From the NCBI RefSeq assembly GCF_002116905.1, contig NZ_CP015118.1:6334097-6398096 (forward strand): 64,000 nt of DNA. The letters run 5' to 3'. Positions 34,483 through 43,268 of this stretch are shown piece after piece (position 1 is the stretch's first letter; each line of letters starts with the position of its first letter). The notes beneath the pieces were generated by a model. That model had not been told where the DNA came from and did not search any database. It saw only the letters and a program-made list of their open reading frames with translations. The position numbers and the translations under genes were made by a program. The stretch is from Piscinibacter gummiphilus (GTDB taxonomy: Bacteria > Pseudomonadota > Gammaproteobacteria > Burkholderiales > Burkholderiaceae_C).

Positions 34483-36273
34483 ATGACCCGTCCCGGCCCG
34501 AAAACCCTGACCTTCCTGGGCCTGGCCGCGGCCGTCGCCGGGCTCGCCTTCGCGTGGGACTGGAACTGGTTCCGGGGACCGCTGGAGCGGCACCTCGCCG
34601 AACAGTCCGGCCGCGCGGTGCACATCGGTGACCTCCACGTCGCGTTCGACCGTGGGCTCGACCCCACGGTGCGCCTGCGCGACCTGCACATCGACAACGC
34701 CCCCTGGGCCCGCGCCACCGCCGGCAAGCCGTTCGCGAAGGCGGGGGAGGTGGCCTTCACGTTCGCGTGGCGCAGCCTCATCGAACGCCGCCCCGTCGTC
34801 TCGCACCTGCTGCTGGTCGACGCCGACGTGTCGCTCGAACGCCGCGCCGACGGCCTGCGCAACTGGCGGCTGCGCAACCCCGACGACCGCGGTCCCGGCA
34901 AGTTCAAGTTCCTGCGCCTGGAAGCCCACCAGAGCCGGCTGCGCTTCGCCCACGAGGGCATCGGCCTCGACGTGCGCACCGCCGCCACCGACCTGCCGCC
35001 CGCGGCCGCACCGCTCACGAGCCGCATCGCCTTCGAAGGCACCTGGCGCGAGGCCCCGTTCACCGGCTCGGCCGACACGTCCCGCGTGCTGACCTTCCTG
35101 GAGACCGGCGAGGCCTTTTCGCTGCGCGGCCACGGCCAGTCCGGCAAGACCCGCCTCGACGCCGACGGGCAGGTCACGGACCTGTTCAAGCTCGACGGGG
35201 TCGAGGCCGACCTGACCCTGTCGGGGCCGTCGCTCGCCGACGTGCGCCGCCTGCTGCCCCAGGCCTGGCCCGAGACGGCGGCGTACACGGCCCGTGCGCG
35301 GCTGTCGAAGGCCACGGACCAGTGGCACTTCACCGACGTGCGCGCCGACGTCGGGACATCCGACGTGGCCGGCGAACTGCACTACAACGCCCATGCCGAC
35401 CGGCCGTACCTCGAGGCGACGCTGACGAGCCGCACCACCCGCATCGAGGACGTGTGGCCCGAGCGCGAACAACCCTCCGCCCCGTCGGAGGGCGGGAAGG
35501 CCGACGACGACTCCCCGCCGCTGCGCGACTTCGACGGCGAGGTGACGTTGCTCGTGCGATCGCTGCACGTGTCCGGCCTGCCCCCGCTCAGCCAGGTGCG
35601 CGTGAAGGCCCACCTCGACGACGGCCTGCTCGACCTGTCGCCGGTGCAGTGGCAGCTCGCGGGCGGCCAGGCCCAGGGCCTCGCGGTCTACGACACGCGC
35701 CAGCGGCCCGCCACGCTGCGCGCCGAACTCGCGTGGCGCAACCTGCGGCTCGAACAGCTGCTGCCGCCACTGCCCGACGACGGCGAGGCCACGGGCCCGG
35801 TCTCGGGCGAGTTCAAGCTCACGAGCCACGGCGCCTCGGCCCGCACGCTGCTCGCGAACGCCACCGGGCGTGCGACCGCGCTGCTCAAGGGCGGCCGGCT
35901 GTCGGCGGGCCTCGACGCGCGCCTCGCGCTGAACGGCGGCAAGCTGCTGCGGGCCGCGATGGGCGGGCCGGCGGACGTGCCCATCCTGTGCGCGCGTGCC
36001 GACGTCCAGCTGAAGGACGGGCAGGGCGAGGTCTTCCCGCTGCTGCTGGACACGGCGCAGACCCGCATCGACGGCCGCGGCCGCGTCGACCTCGCGAAAC
36101 GCCACGTCGACCTGCTGCTCACGCCACGGCCGAAGCAGACGGCGCCACTCTCGCTCGACCGCTCGCTGCACGTGACCGGCACGCCCGACAAGTTCGACGT
36201 GGCGCTCGTGAAGCAGGAGGCCATCGAGCCGCAGGTGGCCTGCGACGCGCCGGCGGCGGTCAAGCCGCGCTGA
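34483..36273 (+). CDS. AsmA family protein
   Basis: AsmA-like proteins are anchored in the inner membrane and have a long beta-groove in the periplasm; E. coli homologues (TamB, YhdP, YicH and others) move phospholipids to the outer membrane. The 596-residue protein has one N-terminal anchor (about 8-28) and AsmA repeats; FDRGLDPTVRLRDLHIDNAPWA near the start and RGRVDLAKRHVDLLLTPRPKQ near the end are typical. The position after clsB and ybhN suits a lipid-transport role. Its last 14 bases overlap the convergent pabB. Confidence 0.85.
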   Translation: MTRPGPKTLTFLGLAAAVAGLAFAWDWNWFRGPLERHLAEQSGRAVHIGDLHVAFDRGLDPTVRLRDLHIDNAPWARATAGKPFAKAGEVAFTFAWRSLIERRPVVSHLLLVDADVSLERRADGLRNWRLRNPDDRGPGKFKFLRLEAHQSRLRFAHEGIGLDVRTAATDLPPAAAPLTSRIAFEGTWREAPFTGSADTSRVLTFLETGEAFSLRGHGQSGKTRLDADGQVTDLFKLDGVEADLTLSGPSLADVRRLLPQAWPETAAYTARARLSKATDQWHFTDVRADVGTSDVAGELHYNAHADRPYLEATLTSRTTRIEDVWPEREQPSAPSEGGKADDDSPPLRDFDGEVTLLVRSLHVSGLPPLSQVRVKAHLDDGLLDLSPVQWQLAGGQAQGLAVYDTRQRPATLRAELAWRNLRLEQLLPPLPDDGEATGPVSGEFKLTSHGASARTLLANATGRATALLKGGRLSAGLDARLALNGGKLLRAAMGGPADVPILCARADVQLKDGQGEVFPLLLDTAQTRIDGRGRVDLAKRHVDLLLTPRPKQTAPLSLDRSLHVTGTPDKFDVALVKQEAIEPQVACDAPAAVKPR

Positions 36274-37660
36274 TCCGCCCGGACAGCACCTCGACCAGCA
36301 GCCTCCCCTTCGCGAAGGTCTCGTCGAGTTCGGACTGCGGCAGCGAGTCGGCCACCACCGCACCGCCCACCTGCACCATCACCCGCCCGCCGGCGATCAC
36401 CGCGGTGCGGATCACCACCGACAGGTCCATCGCGCCCGACGCGTCGAGGTAGCCGATGGCCCCCGCGTACGGGCCGCGCCGCACGGGCTCCAGCGACTCG
36501 ATGATCTCCATCGCCCGCACCTTCGGCGCCCCGGTCATCGAGCCGGGCGGCCAGCAGGCACGCAGCAGATCGGCGGCACCCAGGCCCTCGCGCAGGCGGG
36601 CTCGGATGGTCGACACCATCTGCCAGACGCTCGGGTGCGGCTCGATCTCGAACAGGCGCTCGACCGCGACGCTGCCGGTGTCGGCGACGCGGCCCAGGTC
36701 GTTGCGCATCAGGTCCACGATCATCACGTTCTCGGCGCGGTCCTTCACGCTGGCGGCGAGGTGGTCGCGGCGGGCCTCGTCGTCCGCGGGGTCCGCGCCG
36801 CGCGCGAGCGTGCCCTTGATCGGACGGGCCACCACGTCGCGGCCGGACAGCTTGAGGAAACGCTCGGGCGAGACACTCGCGATCGCGAGGTCCGCGCTCT
36901 CCAGGTAGGCCGAGAACGGCGCCGGGTTCGCCGCGGTCAGCCCCGTGTAGAGCGCCCAGGGGTCGCCGTCGAACGCGCCTTCGAGACGGTGCGACAGGTT
37001 GGCCTGGAAGATGTCGCCCGCGGCGATGTAGTCGAGCACCCGCTGCACGTCGGCGAGGTACGTGGCCGGCGGCGTGCGCGAGACGAGCGGCGCCGCCTGG
37101 AAGGCGCCGGGCGCGGGGTCCGGTCCGGCGGCGCGCTCGCGGGTCTCGGCCCACACGGCCTCGCGGCCGGCGGCACCGGTCCAGTCCCAGTGCGTGGTGG
37201 CGTCCCACCAGCGGTCCGCCGCGTGGTCGTAGGCCAGCACGTGGTCGCACAGGTGCAGGCGCAGCCGGGGCAGGGCGGGGTCGGCCGCCGCGATCACGGG
37301 CAGCCGCTCGACGTGGCGAGCGAGGTCGTAGCCGATGAACCCGGCGAGGCCCCCCGCGAACGGCACCGCATGCGGCACGCCGTGGGCGATGCGGCCCAGC
37401 ACCGCGCGCAAGGCGTCGAACGGGTCGCGCCAGGTGTCGAGCAGCACCCCGTCGGCGCGGCGCAGCGTCGTCTCCTGTTCCCCGGTCTCCAGCGTGGCCA
37501 CCGGCGGACCGGCCACGCAGGACCAGCCGGACAATCCCGGCATCGCCTTGCTGCTTTCCAGCAGCACCGCGTCGCCGCGGCCGCGCAGGCGCGCGCACAC
37601 CGCCTGCGGCGACGCGGTGAGGTCAAGGGGTACGATCCTGGGCGTCAACTTCGGCAACAC
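36260..37660 (-). CDS. pabB: aminodeoxychorismate synthase component I
   Basis: PabB converts chorismate to 4-amino-4-deoxychorismate for folate synthesis, using ammonia from a PabA glutaminase. The 466 residues carry the chorismate-binding fold with GDIFQANLSHR (about 222), the PabB signature RPIKGTLARG (about 280, with the catalytic Lys in PIKGT), LMRNDLGRV and PPGSMTGAPK, ending in the DETFAKGRLL helix. The start is a GTG at 37660, only 14 bases from the ATG of the divergent gene. No fused PabC domain is present. Confidence 0.92.
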   Translation of the reverse strand: MLPKLTPRIVPLDLTASPQAVCARLRGRGDAVLLESSKAMPGLSGWSCVAGPPVATLETGEQETTLRRADGVLLDTWRDPFDALRAVLGRIAHGVPHAVPFAGGLAGFIGYDLARHVERLPVIAAADPALPRLRLHLCDHVLAYDHAADRWWDATTHWDWTGAAGREAVWAETRERAAGPDPAPGAFQAAPLVSRTPPATYLADVQRVLDYIAAGDIFQANLSHRLEGAFDGDPWALYTGLTAANPAPFSAYLESADLAIASVSPERFLKLSGRDVVARPIKGTLARGADPADDEARRDHLAASVKDRAENVMIVDLMRNDLGRVADTGSVAVERLFEIEPHPSVWQMVSTIRARLREGLGAADLLRACWPPGSMTGAPKVRAMEIIESLEPVRRGPYAGAIGYLDASGAMDLSVVIRTAVIAGGRVMVQVGGAVVADSLPQSELDETFAKGRLLVEVLSGRISAA

Positions 37661-37674
37661 GAGATCCTGGGCGC

Positions 37675-38184
37675 ATGAGTGTAGAGCGACAACTTTTCCC
37701 CTCCGACCCGCGTCACGCCCCGCTGCTGCGGGCGCTGCTGGCGCTGGACGGATCCACGACGCGGGTGTGCGAGGCGCTGGCCCAGCGTCCCGTCACCGTG
37801 CAGCTGCACCACCAGCGGCAGACCACCGACGTGCCCGTGGCCGTGCGCGAGCAGCTCGGCGGCGACCGCTGGCTGGAGCGGGTCACCAGCCTGCACGCGC
37901 ACGGCCGCGTGATGATGGACAACCTGTCGTACACGCGCCTCGACGCCGTGCCCGACTGGTTCCTGTCGGGCCTCGACGCCGGCCAGGCGCCGGTGGGCCA
38001 CCTGCTCGGCAAGCTGTTCGTGCAGCGCGAGGGCATGCCCGGGTCCGCCGACGTCGCCCAGGCGCTGTGGTCCCGCGTGGGCCTGCCCGACACGCGGGCC
38101 AGCCGCTGCTACCGCGTCGTCACGCCCGAGTCGCCGCTGATGCTGATCTTCGAGGTCTACCGCGATGGGATGGTGCAGCGATGA
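37675..38184 (+). CDS. chorismate lyase-like protein
   Basis: The 169-residue sequence resembles the chorismate pyruvate-lyase (UbiC)/UTRA fold: LDGSTTRVCEALAQRPVTVQL near the N-terminus, WLERVTSLHAHGRVMMDNLSYTRLD in the middle and PVGHLL with a Glu in LIFEVYR near the end. UbiC forms 4-hydroxybenzoate for ubiquinone. ATGA overlap with bioA shows coupling to biotin genes, and pabB (another chorismate enzyme) diverges 14 bases away. Which role applies is open; similarity is at fold-motif level. Confidence 0.6.
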   Translation: MSVERQLFPSDPRHAPLLRALLALDGSTTRVCEALAQRPVTVQLHHQRQTTDVPVAVREQLGGDRWLERVTSLHAHGRVMMDNLSYTRLDAVPDWFLSGLDAGQAPVGHLLGKLFVQREGMPGSADVAQALWSRVGLPDTRASRCYRVVTPESPLMLIFEVYRDGMVQR

Positions 38185-39485
38185 GCCCCTTGACCGAACG
38201 CAGCCTGAAGGCGGTCTGGCACCCCTGCAGCCAGATGAAGCATCACGAGACCGTGCCGCTGCTGCCCATCGCCCGCGCCGAGGGGCCCTGGCTCGTCGGC
38301 ACCGACGGCCGCCGCTACCTCGACGGCATCAGCTCGTGGTGGGTGAACCTCTTCGGGCATAACCACCCGCACATCGTGCAGGCGCTCACCGAGCAGCTCG
38401 GCACGCTGTCGCACGTGATGCTGGCCGGCTGCACGCACGAGCCGGTGGTCGCGCTGTCCGAACGCCTCGCGGCCCTCACGGGCCTCGGCCACGCGTTCTA
38501 CGCGAGCGACGGCGCCGCGGCCACCGAGATCGCGCTGAAGATGAGCGCGCATTACTGGCGCAACCGCGGCCGCGCCGAGAAGTGCCGCTTCATCGGCCTC
38601 GAACACGGCTACCACGGTGAAACGGCCGGGGCGCTGTCGGTCACCGACATCCCGCTGTTCCGCGAAGCCTACGGCCCGCTCGTGCGCGTGAGCGCGGTCG
38701 TGCCGAGCCCGGACGCGCGCCTGGCCGCGCCCGGTGTCTCCGCCGTCGACCACGCACGCCACTGCGCCCGCGCGCTCGAGGCGTACCTCGAACTGCATCA
38801 CCACGAGACGGCCGCGTTCATCGTCGAGCCGCTGGTGCAGTGCGCCGCCGGCATCGCGATGCACGACCCCGAGTACCTGCGCCTGGCACGCGACCTGTGC
38901 GACCGCTTCGAGGTGCACCTCGTGGCCGACGAGATCGCCGTGGGCTTCGGGCGCACGGGGACGATGTTCGCGCACCAGCAGGCCGGCATCGTGCCCGACC
39001 TCGTGTGCCTGTCGAAGGGCCTCACCGGCGGCACGATGGCGCTGTCGGCCGTGCTGTGCACCGACGACCTCTACGCCGCCTTCTACGACGACAGCACGGC
39101 CCGCGGTTTCCTGCACTCGCATTCGTACACCGGCAACCCGCTGGCGTGCCGCGCGGCGCTCGCCACGCTGGAGATCTTCGACCAGCAAGACTGGTTCGCG
39201 CGCAACCGCGCCACCGCGGCGCGCCTCACGGCGCTGTGCGAACCGCTCGCGAACCACGCGCGCGTGAAGACCTTCCGCCAACTCGGCATGCTGTGGGCGT
39301 TCGACGTGGACACCGCGGACCCGGCGTTCTCGCGCCGTTTCTACACCGCCGCGCTCGGGCACGGCCTGATGCTGCGGCCCATCGGGTCCACGCTGTACTT
39401 CATGCCGCCGTACGTGATCGACGAGGCGGCATCCGCGCAACTCGCCGAAGGTTCGCTGAAGGCGCTGGAGGAGGCCCTGGCATGA
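38181..39485 (+). CDS. bioA: adenosylmethionine-8-amino-7-oxononanoate aminotransferase
   Basis: BioA transfers the amino group of S-adenosylmethionine to KAPA, giving DAPA, in biotin synthesis. The 434-residue class-III aminotransferase has the BioA start KAVWHPCSQMKHHE, the substrate-binding W-W pair in GISSWWVNLFGHNHP, the PLP Asp in VADEIAVGFGRTG and the Schiff-base Lys in CLSKGLTGG. It overlaps the upstream gene by ATGA and bioD downstream by ATGA. Confidence 0.95.
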   Translation: MSPLTERSLKAVWHPCSQMKHHETVPLLPIARAEGPWLVGTDGRRYLDGISSWWVNLFGHNHPHIVQALTEQLGTLSHVMLAGCTHEPVVALSERLAALTGLGHAFYASDGAAATEIALKMSAHYWRNRGRAEKCRFIGLEHGYHGETAGALSVTDIPLFREAYGPLVRVSAVVPSPDARLAAPGVSAVDHARHCARALEAYLELHHHETAAFIVEPLVQCAAGIAMHDPEYLRLARDLCDRFEVHLVADEIAVGFGRTGTMFAHQQAGIVPDLVCLSKGLTGGTMALSAVLCTDDLYAAFYDDSTARGFLHSHSYTGNPLACRAALATLEIFDQQDWFARNRATAARLTALCEPLANHARVKTFRQLGMLWAFDVDTADPAFSRRFYTAALGHGLMLRPIGSTLYFMPPYVIDEAASAQLAEGSLKALEEALA

Positions 39486-40150
39486 GCTTCTTCGTCACGG
39501 GCACCGACACCGAAGTCGGCAAGACCCTCGTCAGCTGCGCGTTCGTGCACCACCTGCGCAAGACCCACGCGCGGGTGGTCGGCATGAAGCCGGTGGCCGC
39601 GGGCACCGTGGACACGCCGCACGGCCCCGACAACGAGGACGCCGTCGCGCTGCGCGCCGCGGGCTCGGTGGCGGTGCCGCGCGAACTCGACAACCCGTAC
39701 TGCCTGCCACTGCCGATGTCGCCGCACCTCGCGGCCCGCGCGGCCGGCCAGGTGATCGACCTCGACCTGCTCGCCGACCGCTACCGCCAGCTCGCCGCGC
39801 TCGCGGACGTGGTGGTGGTGGAGGGCGCCGGCGGCTTCCACGTGCCGCTGAACGACACCCAGACCGGTGCCGACCTGGCCCAGCGCCTGGGCCTGCCGGT
39901 GGTGATGGTGGTGGGCCTGCGCCTGGGCTGCCTCAACCACGCGCTGCTGACGGCCGAAGCCATCCGCGCGCGCGGGCTGAAGCTCGCCGGCTGGGTCACC
40001 AACCGCATCGACCCGGCGATGTCCGCGGCCGACGACAACATCGCCTACCTGAGCGACCGACTCGGCGCGCTGCCATGGGCCGACGTGCCACGCATGAACA
40101 CCCCTCGCCCGGAACAGGTCGTGTGGCGCCCGGAGGCCGGACGCGCCTAA
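39482..40150 (+). CDS. bioD: dethiobiotin synthetase
   Basis: BioD closes the ureido ring of DAPA with CO2 and ATP to make dethiobiotin. The 222-residue protein has the P-loop FFVTGTDTEVGKTLVSC, the substrate Lys in GMKPVAAG, and VVVEGAGGFHVPL. Its ATG overlaps the bioA stop by four bases; bioF begins 30 bases downstream. Confidence 0.95.
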   Translation: MSFFVTGTDTEVGKTLVSCAFVHHLRKTHARVVGMKPVAAGTVDTPHGPDNEDAVALRAAGSVAVPRELDNPYCLPLPMSPHLAARAAGQVIDLDLLADRYRQLAALADVVVVEGAGGFHVPLNDTQTGADLAQRLGLPVVMVVGLRLGCLNHALLTAEAIRARGLKLAGWVTNRIDPAMSAADDNIAYLSDRLGALPWADVPRMNTPRPEQVVWRPEAGRA

Positions 40151-40180
40151 GATGCCGGATTGCCCGCTCCACTGCTTCCG

Positions 40181-41341
40181 ATGACCGACCCGCTCGCCGC
40201 CTTCGAACACGACCTCGCCCAACTCGCCTCGGCCCACCTGATCCGCAAGCGTCCCGCCGTCGAGGCGGTGGAGGGCGCGCACCTGCGCGTCGCCGGGCAG
40301 AACGTGCTCGCGTTCTGCAGCAACGATTACCTGGGCCTCTCGCAACACCCCGCACTGGTCGAGGCGGCGCAGCGCGGCGCGGCGAAGTACGGCGTGGGCG
40401 CGGGTGCATCGCCGCTCGTCAGCGGCCACAGCGACGCGCACGAGGCGCTCGAACGCGAACTCGCCGAGTTCACCGGCCACCAGCGCGCGCTGTACTTCGG
40501 CTCGGGCTATGTCGCGAACATCGGCATCATCCCGTCACTCGTCGGCCGCGGCGACGCCGTGTTCTCCGACGCGCTGAACCACGCGTGCCTGATCGACGGC
40601 GTGCGGCTCTCGCGTGCCGAGACCCACGTGTACCCGCACAACGACCTCGCCGCGCTCGCGCGTGCGCTCGAGGGCAGCACCGCACGCCGCAAGCTGATCG
40701 TCACCGACGCGGTGTTCAGCATGGACGGCGACGTGGCCCCGCTGCGCGAGATGATGGTGCTGTGCGAACGCCACGACGCGTTCCTGATGATCGACGACGC
40801 CCACGGCTTCGGCGTGCTGGGCCCGGACGGCCGCGGCACCGCGGCCCACCTCGGCATCGACTCGCCACGCCTCGTCTACATGGCCACGCTGGGCAAGGCC
40901 GCGGGCAGTGCCGGCGCGTTCGTGGCCGGCCACGCCACCCTCGTCGAGTGGATCATGCAGCGCGCGCGCAGCTACATCTTCGCCACGGCCACGCCGGCGC
41001 TCGTCGCCGAGGTGCTGCGTGCGTCGGTGAAGGTGATCCGCGAGGAAGGCTGGCGGCGAGAGCACCTCACGCGCCTGATCGCGCGGCTGCGCGAAGGCAC
41101 GGCCAGCCTGCCCTGGGAGCACCCCGAGTCGTTCACCGCGATCCAGCCGCTGATCATCGGCGGCAACGCGGAAGCGCTCGCCGCCATGACCGCGCTGCGC
41201 GAACGCGGCATCTGGGCACCGGCCATCCGCCCGCCCACCGTGCCCGACGGCACCGCGCGGCTGCGCGTGTCGCTGTCGGCCGCCCACTCGGAAGCCGATG
41301 TCGACCGGCTCGTGGCCGCACTCCGCGACGTGGCCCGCTGA
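40181..41341 (+). CDS. bioF: 8-amino-7-oxononanoate synthase
   Basis: BioF condenses pimeloyl-ACP with L-alanine to KAPA, the first committed ring-building step. The 386 residues show the alpha-oxoamine synthase motifs: FCSNDYLGLSQHP, GVGAGASPLVSGHSDAHEALE, VTDAVFSMDGDVAPL, DDAHGFGVLG and the PLP Lys in ATLGKAAGSAG. ATG 40181 is used; a TTG seven codons earlier is less likely. bioB and bioC are not in the window. Confidence 0.95.
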   Translation: MTDPLAAFEHDLAQLASAHLIRKRPAVEAVEGAHLRVAGQNVLAFCSNDYLGLSQHPALVEAAQRGAAKYGVGAGASPLVSGHSDAHEALERELAEFTGHQRALYFGSGYVANIGIIPSLVGRGDAVFSDALNHACLIDGVRLSRAETHVYPHNDLAALARALEGSTARRKLIVTDAVFSMDGDVAPLREMMVLCERHDAFLMIDDAHGFGVLGPDGRGTAAHLGIDSPRLVYMATLGKAAGSAGAFVAGHATLVEWIMQRARSYIFATATPALVAEVLRASVKVIREEGWRREHLTRLIARLREGTASLPWEHPESFTAIQPLIIGGNAEALAAMTALRERGIWAPAIRPPTVPDGTARLRVSLSAAHSEADVDRLVAALRDVAR

Positions 41342-41387
41342 CGCGGGCACGCGGGTTGCCGCGGAAGGAGGACTCACCCCGTCCTCC

Positions 41388-42527
41388 ATGACCCGCCGCT
41401 GGGAACTCGACGCATTGCGCGGGCTGATGCTCGTGCTGATGACCCTCACGCACCTCCCCACGGCGGTGGCGAATCCGCTCGGGCAGCCGCTGGGCCACGT
41501 GTCGGCGGCCGAGGGCTTCGTGATGCTGTCGGGCTACATGGCCGGCATGGTCTACACGCTGCGCGCCCGGCGCGACGGCCTGCCCGAGATGCGCGAGGCC
41601 TTCCTGCGCCGTGCGCTGAAGATCTACGCGTGCCAAGCCGCGCTGCTCGTGTTCCTCTTCACCGTAGTGGGGTTCATCGACCTCTTCACCGACGAGACGG
41701 CCATCGGCAACCTCACGTCGTTCTTCCGCCAGGACCCGGTGGCCGCGGTGTTCGGCGCGGCGCTGCTGCTCTACAACCCGCCGTTGCTCGACATCCTGCC
41801 GATGTACATCGTCTTCATGCTGGCGAGCCCGGTGCTGCTGATGCACGGCCTGCACCAGGGCTGGACCGGCATCCTCCTCGGCAGCCTGCTGCTGTGGTTC
41901 GTCTCGCAGTTCGGCTTCGGCGGGTGGCTCTACGCGCAGGCGGTGGACCTCACCGACCTCGCCATTCCGCCGGAGGAGACCGGCTCGTTCGCGATGCTCG
42001 CGTGGCAGTTCCTCTGGGTGCTCGGGCTGTGGATGGGCGCGACGGCCGCCACGCGCCCCGGCCGTGCCCCGCCGTTCCCGCGCGCGATGGTGGCGGTGGC
42101 CGCGGTGTTCGCGGCCGTGTGTTTCGTGTGGCGCCATGCCGTGGGCCAGGTGCCCTTCGGCGACCACGCGACCCTCAACCTGCTGTTCGACAAGTGGTAC
42201 CTGGGCCCGCTGCGGCTGCTCGACTTCCTCGCGCTGATGATCCTCGCGATGCACTTCGCCCCGTGGCTCAAGCAGCACCTGCCGCGGCTGCGGTTCCTCG
42301 AGGTGTTCGGGGCCGCGTCGCTCACGGTGTTCTGCGTGCACCTGATGCTGGCGCTCGTGGCGCTCGCGCTCGTGGGCGAGAGCCGGCCGGGCCGCGCCCC
42401 GTGGATCGACCCCGTGGTGCTCGGCGTGAGCTTCGCGGTGCTCTACGCGGTGGCGCGCTTCCAGCAGTGGTTCACCGCACGACGGCCGACAGCGCCTCGC
42501 GCCACACGGAGTACCCCGCCGCGTTGA
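41388..42527 (+). CDS. OpgC-family membrane acyltransferase
   Basis: OpgC succinylates osmoregulated periplasmic glucans. The 379-residue inner-membrane protein starts RRWELDALRGLMLVLMTLTHLP, the acyltransferase-3/OpgC signature with the catalytic His, and has about ten hydrophobic spans; GFVMLSGYMAGMVY is typical. ATG 41388 is preceded by a purine-rich GGAAGGAGGA (about 24 bases upstream), so a slightly different start cannot be excluded. Its last 56 bases overlap the convergent SGNH hydrolase gene. No opgG/opgH is nearby. Confidence 0.82.
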   Translation: MTRRWELDALRGLMLVLMTLTHLPTAVANPLGQPLGHVSAAEGFVMLSGYMAGMVYTLRARRDGLPEMREAFLRRALKIYACQAALLVFLFTVVGFIDLFTDETAIGNLTSFFRQDPVAAVFGAALLLYNPPLLDILPMYIVFMLASPVLLMHGLHQGWTGILLGSLLLWFVSQFGFGGWLYAQAVDLTDLAIPPEETGSFAMLAWQFLWVLGLWMGATAATRPGRAPPFPRAMVAVAAVFAAVCFVWRHAVGQVPFGDHATLNLLFDKWYLGPLRLLDFLALMILAMHFAPWLKQHLPRLRFLEVFGAASLTVFCVHLMLALVALALVGESRPGRAPWIDPVVLGVSFAVLYAVARFQQWFTARRPTAPRATRSTPPR

Positions 42528-43164
42528 GGTGCAGCGCATCGGGCAGGAACAGGTCCTTGCGGGGCTGGCCGGCCGGGTCGAGCATGGCGCTGAAGACGTC
42601 GACGTAGGCGAGGTCGGTGTCCGTCGCCAGGTAGGCGCGCGCGAGGTCGTTGGTCTCGCGCACCTGCGGCATCAGCGCGGCCCGCAGCGGGCTGGGCTTG
42701 ATCGACACGTAGGCGATGCGGGTGTCGGGCAGCGAGGTGTGCACGGCGTCCACGAAGGCCTTCAGGCTCTCCACCACCTCGCGCGGCGAGCGGCCCTCGG
42801 CGAGGTCGTTGTCACCCGCGTACAGCACCACCAGGCGCGGCTTGTAGGGCAGCACGAGCTCGGGCACCCGCTCGGCGCAGTCGGCGAGGCGCGAGCCGCC
42901 GAAACCCCGCTTGATCACGGGCACGCCCTGGAACTGCGCCTCGAGCGTGTCCCACAGGCGGATGGACGAACTGCCCACGAACAACACGCCGCCGGGCTGC
43001 GGCGCGTGGGCGCGGTCTTCCGCGGCGAACGCGTCGAGCGCGGCCTGCCAGCGGCGCTGCTGCACGACGGACTTCGACGCGGGGGTGACCACCTGCGCGT
43101 GGGCGAGGGCGCCGGCCCCGAGCAGGCCGGCCACGGTCAAGGATGTCCTGATCCAATGCTTCAC
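42472..43164 (-). CDS. secreted SGNH/GDSL-family hydrolase
   Basis: The 230-residue protein has a signal peptide (VKHWIRTSLTVAGLLGAGALAHA) and an SGNH fold: block I VLFVGSSSIRLWDTL with the Ser nucleophile, the Gly block KRGFGGSRLADC, the Asn block VLYAGDNDLAEG and the terminal FLPDALHLNAAGY with Asp-His. It probably acts in the periplasm as an esterase or deacetylase. GTG at 43164 has AGGAGG upstream, a strong reason to reject longer open frames. It converges on and overlaps the opgC-like gene. Confidence 0.87.
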   Translation of the reverse strand: MKHWIRTSLTVAGLLGAGALAHAQVVTPASKSVVQQRRWQAALDAFAAEDRAHAPQPGGVLFVGSSSIRLWDTLEAQFQGVPVIKRGFGGSRLADCAERVPELVLPYKPRLVVLYAGDNDLAEGRSPREVVESLKAFVDAVHTSLPDTRIAYVSIKPSPLRAALMPQVRETNDLARAYLATDTDLAYVDVFSAMLDPAGQPRKDLFLPDALHLNAAGYSVWREALSAVVR

Positions 43165-43268
43165 GGCAAATCCTCCTGACGTGAACCCTGTACGACACCG
43201 CACAAGCCATGAGTTCCGTCCATCTTGCGATTGCGCACAATGCCCCCACTCGGTGACAGTCTTTGCAG

